NCBI GenBank assembly: GCA_021781775.1
Contig: JAJXWE010000043.1
Location: forward strand, 1 to 8,555
From: Pseudomonadota bacterium
Lineage (GTDB): Bacteria; Pseudomonadota; Gammaproteobacteria; Steroidobacterales; Steroidobacteraceae
Length of the DNA: 8,555 nt
Reading direction: 5' to 3'
Both the position numbers and the translations under genes were made by a program. Under the pieces are notes generated by a model, which was not told where the DNA came from, ran no database searches, and saw only the letters and a list, made by a program, of their open reading frames with translations. Shown piece by piece: positions 1-5,637 of this stretch. Each line of letters starts with the position of its first letter. Within the stretch, counting starts at the first letter, position 1.

Positions 1-134
1 GAATCACGCAGACCTGGTACATCGGAGCCGGGCACCTGCCGGTGCAGGCGATTCTCAGCAGCAGCAGGGGCAGGGAAGTCGTCCAGTATTCACGCTTCGG
101 CGTGCCGGTCAGCATCGAGCCGCCGCAGGGCTGA
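1..134 (+). CDS. C-terminal end of an unidentified protein (partial; possibly DUF3108-like)
   Basis: An open frame enters from the left edge and ends at a TGA at 132-134, giving 43 complete codons. The tail contains TWYIGAGHLPVQAI followed by a charged turn and VVQYSRFGVPVSI, then a short Pro-rich end. The pattern of a Trp-Tyr strand, a LPV motif and two further alternating strands resembles the C-terminal beta strands of DUF3108 proteins (predicted periplasmic or outer-membrane-associated beta proteins), where a W-x-(n)-LPV-x-I motif is common. This is recall from a short stretch, so the family call is weak. That it is coding is supported by the clean amino-acid composition and by the frame stopping just 13 bases before the converging neighbour. 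It is not part of the minus-strand operon. Confidence 0.5.
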   Translation, partial: ITQTWYIGAGHLPVQAILSSSRGREVVQYSRFGVPVSIEPPQG

Positions 135-170
135 GCGCCGCGCCGGATCAGACCAGTACGCGCTCGATGC
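112..170. repeat. Inverted repeat, 9-bp arms, spanning the convergent gene ends
   Basis: GCATCGAGC at 112-120 and its exact reverse complement GCTCGATGC at 162-170 flank both stop codons (plus-strand TGA 132-134, minus-strand TGA 148-150), with a 41-base spacer. Both arms lie in coding sequence, there is no T-tract, and the loop is long. It could be a weak transcript-end structure for either gene, but may be coincidence. Confidence 0.3.
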
Positions 171-3100
171 CGCCGCGGTTGGCGCGCGCGACGTACTCGG
201 CCATCCAGTTCTCACCAAGGATGTACCTGGCAATTTCGACGACGATGTAGTCTGCGTCGAGATCGGCATCCTCGTTATAGCGCTTCAGTCCCTGCAGGCA
301 GGATGGGCAGGAGGTCAGTATTTTGACGCGCTCGGCACCAGCTGCCCGCAGTTGTTCGGCGCCGCTGCGCACCTCCTCTTCTTTGCGAAACCGTACCTGC
401 GTCGACACGTCGGGACGGGTGATGGCGAGCGTTCCAGACTCCCCGCAGCATCGGTCGTTCTTCTCGATGTGTCCATTGCGTGCTTCGTTGATCAGGGCGT
501 TGACCACCTTCAGCGGGTCATGCTGCTTGATCGGCGAATGGCACGGGTCGTGGTACATGTAGCGCGTGCCGGTGACGCCCTCGAGCTGCACACCCTTTTC
601 CATCAGGTATTCGTGGATGTCGATGATGCGTGAGCCGGGGAAGATCTCCTCGAACTTATAGCTCTGCAGCTGGTCGTAGCAAGTCCCGCAGCTGACGACG
701 ACGGTGCGGATGTCGAGATAGTTGAGCGTATTGGCGACGCGGTGGAACAGGACGCGATTGTCGGTGGTGATTTTCTCCGCCCGATCGAACTGGCCGGCGC
801 CCCGCTGCGGATAGCCGCAGCACAGATACCCGGGTGGTAGCACGGTCTGCACGCCCACGTGCCAGAGCATGGCCTGGGTGGCGAGTCCGACCTGTGAGAA
901 CAGCCGCTCCGAGCCGCAGCCGGGAAAGTAAAACACGGCCTCGGTATCGGATGTGGTCACGCCGGGGTCGCGAATCACCGGCACGTAGGCGGAGTTCTCG
1001 ATGTCGAGGAGTGCCCGGGCCGTCTTTTTCGGCAGGCCGCCCGGCATCTTCTTGTTGACGAAATGCACCACCTGCTCGCGCAGCGCCGGTCGGCCGGTGC
1101 TCGCCGGCGGACGTCGGGTCTGCGCGAGCGCCAATCCCTTCAGCAGCTGGTTGCCCGCGCGCTGTGCCCGATAGCCCCACTGGATCATCACCTTGCGCGC
1201 CAGGCGAATGGTCTCCGGCGAGGTGGCATTTAGAAAGAACATCGAGGCGGCGGCGCCCGGATTGAAGCGTCGCTTGCCCATGCGCCGCAGCAGGTCGCGC
1301 ATCGCCATGGAGACGTCTCCAAAGTCGATGTCGACGGGACACGGCGCGACGCACTTGTGGCATACCGTGCAATGCTCCCCGACGTCGGCGAATTCGCCCC
1401 AGTGGCGCAGGCTCACGCCGCGGCGGGTCTGCTCCTCGTAGAGGAAGGCCTCGATCAGCAGCGAGGTCGCGAGGATCTTGTTGCGCGGGCTGTAAAGCAG
1501 ATTGGCGCGCGGCACGTGCGTGGCGCAGACCGGCTTGCACTTGCCGCAGCGCAGACAGTCCTTGATCGAATCGGCGATCGTGCCGATCGCGGATTGCTGC
1601 ATGATGAGCGATTCGTGGCCGAGCAGATTGAAGCTCGGGGTATAGGCGTTCGCCAGGTCGGCCCCGGGCAAAAGTTTGCCGCGGTTGAAGCGGCCCTGGG
1701 GATCGACCCGCTCCTTGTAGGCCCGGAATTCCCTCGTCTCGTCTGCGTGCAGGAATTCCAGCTTGGTGATGCCGATGCCGTGCTCGCCGGAGATGACCCC
1801 GTCCAGCCGCCGCGCGATGGCCATGATGCGCGCCACTGCAGCGCTGGCGGACTGCAGCATCCGGTAGTCGTCCGAGTTTACCGGTATGTTGGTGTGCACG
1901 TTGCCGTCGCCGGCATGCATGTGCAGCGCGACGAATATGCGCCCGCGCAGCACACGCTTGTGCGCCTCCTCGCACGCCGTGAGGATCGGCGCGAACACCC
2001 CGCCGCCACCGAAGATCTGCCGCAGCGGCGCGCGCAGCTCGCGCTTCCAGGAGATGCGGATGGCGCGTTCCTGCAGCAGATCGAACATGCGCGTCTGCGG
2101 CTCACGTGCGGCGCGCGCGCGCAGCTCCTCGGGTGGTATGTCTGTGCCGAGATGCGCCAGCTCGGCGACGCCGTCACAGAGCCGCGTGTCCATGTTCTCA
2201 GCGAGCCAGCGCCAGCGCTCGCGCGTCTTGTCGAACAGCTGGCGTGCCTGCGCAGCGCGCTCGCCGACCACTTCCTCGTAGGTCAACCTGCCGACCTCGG
2301 GATCGTCGGCGCGTGCGAGCGGCAGTGGACCGGCGAGCAGCCGTTGCAGCTCTTCGGTCAGCTCCAGCTTGTTGGCGATGGAAAATTCGATGTTGATACG
2401 TTCGATTTCATCCGTGTACTCGCCCATGCGTTCAAGCGGCAGCACAACGTCCTCGTTGATCTTGAAGGCGTTGGTGTGCCGGGCGATCGCGGCGGTGCGT
2501 GCACGGTCCAGCCAGAACTTCCGCCGGACATCGGCACTGACCGCCACGAACCCCTCGCCGCTGCGAGCGTTGGCGATGCGCACCACGGCTGAGGCGGCCG
2601 CCGCGACCTCGGATTCCTCCGCGCCGACGATGTCGCCGAACAACGCCATCTTCGGCAGCGAACCGCGCTTGGACTTGGTCGTGTAGCCCACCGCGCGTAG
2701 ATATCGCTCATCGAGGTGCTCGAGCCCCGCCAGCCACACGCCGCGCGGATTCAGGCCGTCCAGGTGCCGCTTGATCTCGACGATGGCCGGAACTGCTTCG
2801 CGGGCCTGCCCAAAGAATTCCAGGCACACGGTGCGCGTGTAGGCGGGGCTGCGGTGCAGTACCCAGCGGGCACAGGTGATGATGCCGTCGCAGCCTTCTT
2901 TCTGCACACCGGGCAGGCCGCCCAGAAACTTGTCCGTGACATCCTTGCCGAGACCGACCTTGCGGAACCGGCGCCCCGGGATGGTTAGCCGCTGGCGCCG
3001 CAGCTCGGGGGCCCGCTCCGCGGGGTGGCGGCCATCCTTCCACAGCAGCTCGAACTCCGCGGTTTCGACATCGTGGATCTTGCCGCGGTTGTGTGCGAGG

Positions 3101-4104
3101 CGGCTGACCTCGAGCCAGTTGCCCTCGCAATCGACCATGCGCCACCAGGCGAGATTGTCGACGGCCGTTCCCCACAACACGGCCTTCTTCCCGCCGGCAT
3201 TCATGGCAATGTTGCCGCCGATGCAGCAGGCGTCGGCCGAGGTCGGGTCGACGGCGAACACCAGGCCGCTGCGCGCGGCGGCGTCCGCCACGCGGCGCGT
3301 CACGACACCGCATTCCGTGACGATCGTGGGCACTGGTACGTCGAGGCCCGGCAACGCCAGCGACTCGATGCCGCCGAGGCGCTCGAGTTTCTCGGTGTTG
3401 ATCACTGCCGAGCGCGGAGTCAGTGGAACCGCTCCGCCCGTGTAGCCGGTGCCGCCGCCTCGCGGGATGATGGTGAGCCCGAGCTCGATGCAGGTGCGCA
3501 CGAGCGGGGGGATCTCCGTCTCGGTGTCGGGCATGAGCACCACAAACGGGTACTCAACGCGCCAGTCGGTCGCGTCCGTGACGTGCGTGACGCGGGCGTA
3601 GGGATCGAAGCGGATGTTGTCGGCACGGGTATGACGGCGCAGCGCGCGAAACGCGCGTCGCCTGAGCTCGGTCCATTCGGCGAAGTCCTGCTCGAAGCGC
3701 CTGACCGCGCCGCGCGTAGCAGCGAGCAGCGTCCCAACGAGCTCGAAGCGCTCGCCGTCGAGCGCGTCGCGCCGTCGGTCAATGGCTGCTAGGCGGTGAT
3801 GCAACGCCTCGACCAGCAGGCGCCGGCGGCGGACATTCTCGATGAGGTCGTCCTGCAGGTAAGGATTGCGGCGCACGACCCAGATGTCGCCGAGTACCTC
3901 GTAGAGCATGCGCGCGGAGCGACCCGTGCGCCGCTCGGCCCGCAGCTCGCCGATGATCGCCCAGTACTGTGGCCCGAGCAGGCGCAGGACGATCTCGCGA
4001 TCGGAGAATGACGTGTAGTTGTAGGGAATCTCGCGCAGTCGCGCCGGCTCGTCGGTTTCCGCGGGTATCCCCGGGAGCGGTTCGGTGCGGGCTGCAGCGT
4101 TCAT
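148..4104 (-). CDS. DUF3683 FAD-linked oxidoreductase fused to ferredoxin and two CCG (GlcF-like) domains
   Basis: A 1318-residue predicted cytoplasmic or membrane-peripheral 2-hydroxyacid dehydrogenase with its own electron wire. Order: DUF3683-like N-terminus (about 20-160, REIPYNYTSFSDREI and GDIWVVRRNPYLQDD); VAO/PCMH FAD domain with RGGGTGYTGG (215-224) and IGGNIAMNAGG (295-305); FAD-oxidase C-terminal domain with HAGDGNVH (730-737) and SGEHGIG (772-778). H730, H737 and E774 match the metal triad known from D-2-hydroxyglutarate dehydrogenase. Then come two ferredoxin motifs (C850/853/856/860 and C912/915/918/922) and two CCG domains (C1063, C1095-C1096, C1139/C1142; C1188, C1219-C1220, C1266/C1269). 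About 150 helical, charged residues (575-722) are inserted before the HAGDGN motif. The start at 4104 has a GGGGA ribosome site; the frame stays open to 4599, but that part overlaps gltD, is Arg-rich and looks like shadow. It lies 29 bases after gltD and is probably cotranscribed. E. coli GlcD/GlcF and YdiJ are relatives. Substrate and electron acceptor are unknown; D-2-hydroxyglutarate, lactate or glycolate are candidates. Confidence 0.9.
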   Translation of the reverse strand: MNAAARTEPLPGIPAETDEPARLREIPYNYTSFSDREIVLRLLGPQYWAIIGELRAERRTGRSARMLYEVLGDIWVVRRNPYLQDDLIENVRRRRLLVEALHHRLAAIDRRRDALDGERFELVGTLLAATRGAVRRFEQDFAEWTELRRRAFRALRRHTRADNIRFDPYARVTHVTDATDWRVEYPFVVLMPDTETEIPPLVRTCIELGLTIIPRGGGTGYTGGAVPLTPRSAVINTEKLERLGGIESLALPGLDVPVPTIVTECGVVTRRVADAAARSGLVFAVDPTSADACCIGGNIAMNAGGKKAVLWGTAVDNLAWWRMVDCEGNWLEVSRLAHNRGKIHDVETAEFELLWKDGRHPAERAPELRRQRLTIPGRRFRKVGLGKDVTDKFLGGLPGVQKEGCDGIITCARWVLHRSPAYTRTVCLEFFGQAREAVPAIVEIKRHLDGLNPRGVWLAGLEHLDERYLRAVGYTTKSKRGSLPKMALFGDIVGAEESEVAAAASAVVRIANARSGEGFVAVSADVRRKFWLDRARTAAIARHTNAFKINEDVVLPLERMGEYTDEIERINIEFSIANKLELTEELQRLLAGPLPLARADDPEVGRLTYEEVVGERAAQARQLFDKTRERWRWLAENMDTRLCDGVAELAHLGTDIPPEELRARAAREPQTRMFDLLQERAIRISWKRELRAPLRQIFGGGGVFAPILTACEEAHKRVLRGRIFVALHMHAGDGNVHTNIPVNSDDYRMLQSASAAVARIMAIARRLDGVISGEHGIGITKLEFLHADETREFRAYKERVDPQGRFNRGKLLPGADLANAYTPSFNLLGHESLIMQQSAIGTIADSIKDCLRCGKCKPVCATHVPRANLLYSPRNKILATSLLIEAFLYEEQTRRGVSLRHWGEFADVGEHCTVCHKCVAPCPVDIDFGDVSMAMRDLLRRMGKRRFNPGAAASMFFLNATSPETIRLARKVMIQWGYRAQRAGNQLLKGLALAQTRRPPASTGRPALREQVVHFVNKKMPGGLPKKTARALLDIENSAYVPVIRDPGVTTSDTEAVFYFPGCGSERLFSQVGLATQAMLWHVGVQTVLPPGYLCCGYPQRGAGQFDRAEKITTDNRVLFHRVANTLNYLDIRTVVVSCGTCYDQLQSYKFEEIFPGSRIIDIHEYLMEKGVQLEGVTGTRYMYHDPCHSPIKQHDPLKVVNALINEARNGHIEKNDRCCGESGTLAITRPDVSTQVRFRKEEEVRSGAEQLRAAGAERVKILTSCPSCLQGLKRYNEDADLDADYIVVEIARYILGENWMAEYVARANRGGIERVLV

Positions 4105-4112
4105 ACGGGCGG

Positions 4113-4117
4113 TCCCC
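4113..4117 (-). promoter_or_regulatory. Ribosome binding site (GGGGA) of the DUF3683 oxidoreductase gene
   Basis: On the minus strand GGGGA stands 8 bases before the ATG at 4102-4104, a normal Shine-Dalgarno spacing. It supports this ATG over the upstream in-frame start at 4599, which lies inside gltD. The site overlaps a GGGGACC stretch that could pair with the GGTCC just after the gltD stop codon. Confidence 0.5.
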
Positions 4118-4119
4118 GC

Positions 4120-4133
4120 GGTCCGCGCGGACC
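4120..4133. repeat. Perfect 14-bp palindrome directly after the gltD stop codon
   Basis: GGTCCGCGCGGACC is its own reverse complement and begins at the base after the gltD TGA. In RNA it can form a five-pair GGUCC/GGACC stem with a four-base GCGC loop. No U-tract follows, so it does not look like an intrinsic terminator; an mRNA processing or stability element, a weak leader structure or chance in GC-rich DNA are all possible. The palindrome itself is certain; a function is not. Confidence 0.5.
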
Positions 4134-5618
4134 TCAGGGCAGATCGGTGCTGCCCATGAGATACCGGTCGCACTCGCGCGCCGCGCCCCGTCCTTCCTCG
4201 ATCGCCCAGACCACGAGGCTCTGTCCGCGCCGGCAGTCGCCGGCGGCGAAGATGCCCGGGACGGTGGTCGCGAAGCGGCCATGTGCGGCCTCGACGTTGG
4301 AGCGCTGATCGGTCGCGACGCCGAAATCGGCGAGCAGTGACTGCTCGGGACCGGTGAATCCGAGTGCGAGCAGCACCAGATCGGCTGGAACGTCCGTCTC
4401 GCTGCCCGGCACCTCGGCTGGCACCTGCCGGCCGTTCCCGTCGCGCTGCCACGTGATGCGCACCGTGGTGAGGGAGTGCACACCCTGCTCGGCGTCGCCG
4501 TTGAACCGCTTGACCGTCGTGACGTAGGTACGCGGATCGGCGCCGAACAGCGCGGCCGCCTCCTCCTGACCGTAATCGAGGTGGTACACCTTCCGCCACT
4601 CGGGCCAGGGGTTATCCGTTGCGCGATCCATCGGCGGTTGCGGCATGATTTCCAACTGCGTCAGACTCTTGCAGCCCTGACGCATGGCCGTGGCGACGCA
4701 GTCGGTGCCCGTGTCGCCGCCCCCAATGACCACCACGTGCTTGCCGCCGGCGTGGACCGGGCTGCGCTCCGGACCGCCGTCGAGCAGTGCCTTGGTGCTT
4801 GCGGTCAGGTATTCCATCGCGAAGTGCACGCCCTTGAGCTTGCGGTTCGGAACCGTCAAATCGCGTGGTTGGGTCGCTCCCGTGCACACCACGATGGCAT
4901 CGAAGTCTTTACGCAGGAGCTGCGCCTCGACGTTTTCCCCGACGTGGGCGTTGCAGACGAATTTGACCCCTTCCTTCTCCATCAGCTCGATGCGCCGGAG
5001 TACGACGTCCTGCTTGTCGAGCTTCATGTTGGGGATGCCGTACATCAGCAGTCCGCCCGGGCGGCTCTCGCGCTCAAGCACCGTGACACTGTGTCCGGCG
5101 GCGTTCAGCTGCGCGGCGGCCGCGAGGCCGGCGGGACCGGAGCCGATGACCACCACGCGCTTGCCGGTGCGGCTCGCCGGGGGCTCCGGTGCGATCCAGC
5201 CCTGTTCCCAGCCTTCGTCGGCGAGCGCTGCCTCGATGGTTTTGATGGCAACCGGCGGGCTGTTGATGCCGAGCACGCACGATCCCTCGCACGGTGCCGG
5301 GCAGACTCTGCCGGTGAACTCCGGGAAATTGTTCGTCTTCTGCAGTCTCTCCAATGCTTCGCGCCACAGACCGCGGTACACCAGATCGTTCCACTCGGGA
5401 ATCAGGTTGTGGATCGGGCAGCCTGAGGCCATGCCCGAGACCAGCGTGCCGGTGTGGCAGAACGGCACGCCGCAGTCCATGCAGCGCGCCGCCTGATTGC
5501 GCAGGCGCTTCGGGTCCATGTGGTGATGAAATTCCCGCCAGTCGCGCACGCGCTCGAGCGGCGCGCGGTCCACCGGAAGCTCGCGCAGATATTCGATAAA
5601 TCCAGTCGGCTTGCCCAT
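4134..5618 (-). CDS. gltD: Glutamate synthase (NADPH) small subunit
   Basis: A 494-residue beta subunit of GOGAT. It oxidises NADPH on FAD and passes electrons through iron-sulfur clusters to FMN in GltB, which makes glutamate from glutamine and 2-oxoglutarate. The N-terminal Fer4_20 domain carries C46-x2-C49-x4-C54, C67 and C106-x3-C110-x3-C114, the cysteine set that holds two [4Fe-4S] clusters in this family. The first dinucleotide fold (VVVIGSGPAG, GSGPAG at 159-164) binds FAD; the inserted second fold (VVVIGGGDTGTD, 298-306) is the NADPH site; AAGD (458-461) followed by RRGQSLVVWAI closes the FAD site. Length is slightly above the roughly 470 residues of E. coli GltD, and nothing is missing. 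The ATG at 5616-5618 gives the usual N-terminus (MGKPTGFIEY). The Shine-Dalgarno is weak (only GAG, at 5625-5627) and gltB ends 19 bases upstream, so translation may be coupled to gltB. Family and role are secure. Confidence 0.97.
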   Translation of the reverse strand: MGKPTGFIEYLRELPVDRAPLERVRDWREFHHHMDPKRLRNQAARCMDCGVPFCHTGTLVSGMASGCPIHNLIPEWNDLVYRGLWREALERLQKTNNFPEFTGRVCPAPCEGSCVLGINSPPVAIKTIEAALADEGWEQGWIAPEPPASRTGKRVVVIGSGPAGLAAAAQLNAAGHSVTVLERESRPGGLLMYGIPNMKLDKQDVVLRRIELMEKEGVKFVCNAHVGENVEAQLLRKDFDAIVVCTGATQPRDLTVPNRKLKGVHFAMEYLTASTKALLDGGPERSPVHAGGKHVVVIGGGDTGTDCVATAMRQGCKSLTQLEIMPQPPMDRATDNPWPEWRKVYHLDYGQEEAAALFGADPRTYVTTVKRFNGDAEQGVHSLTTVRITWQRDGNGRQVPAEVPGSETDVPADLVLLALGFTGPEQSLLADFGVATDQRSNVEAAHGRFATTVPGIFAAGDCRRGQSLVVWAIEEGRGAARECDRYLMGSTDLP

Positions 5619-5637
5619 CGGGTACTCGGTTGCTGTG

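Noticed and set aside
656..1975. Minus-strand open frame of 439 codons in another frame of the oxidoreductase
   Set aside because: It is an Arg/Ala-rich shadow of the real frame, which carries all the cysteine motifs.
1357..2592. Plus-strand open frame of 411 codons opposite the oxidoreductase
   Set aside because: It lies opposite conserved flavin and ferredoxin motifs, has no recognisable family features and is explained by GC-biased third positions.
4120..4133. The palindrome after gltD as an intrinsic terminator
   Set aside because: No U-rich run follows in the direction of transcription, and the next gene starts 15 bases later with its own ribosome site.
4105..4599. An in-frame upstream extension of the oxidoreductase gene, giving a 1483-residue protein
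   Set aside because: The extra residues lie wholly over gltD and its spacer in another frame, are Arg-rich without domain sense, and the ATG at 4104 has a good ribosome site and begins just before the conserved N-terminal domain.
4476..5426. Plus-strand open frame of 316 codons opposite gltD
   Set aside because: It has shadow-like composition and lies opposite the intact FAD, NADPH and cysteine motifs of GltD.
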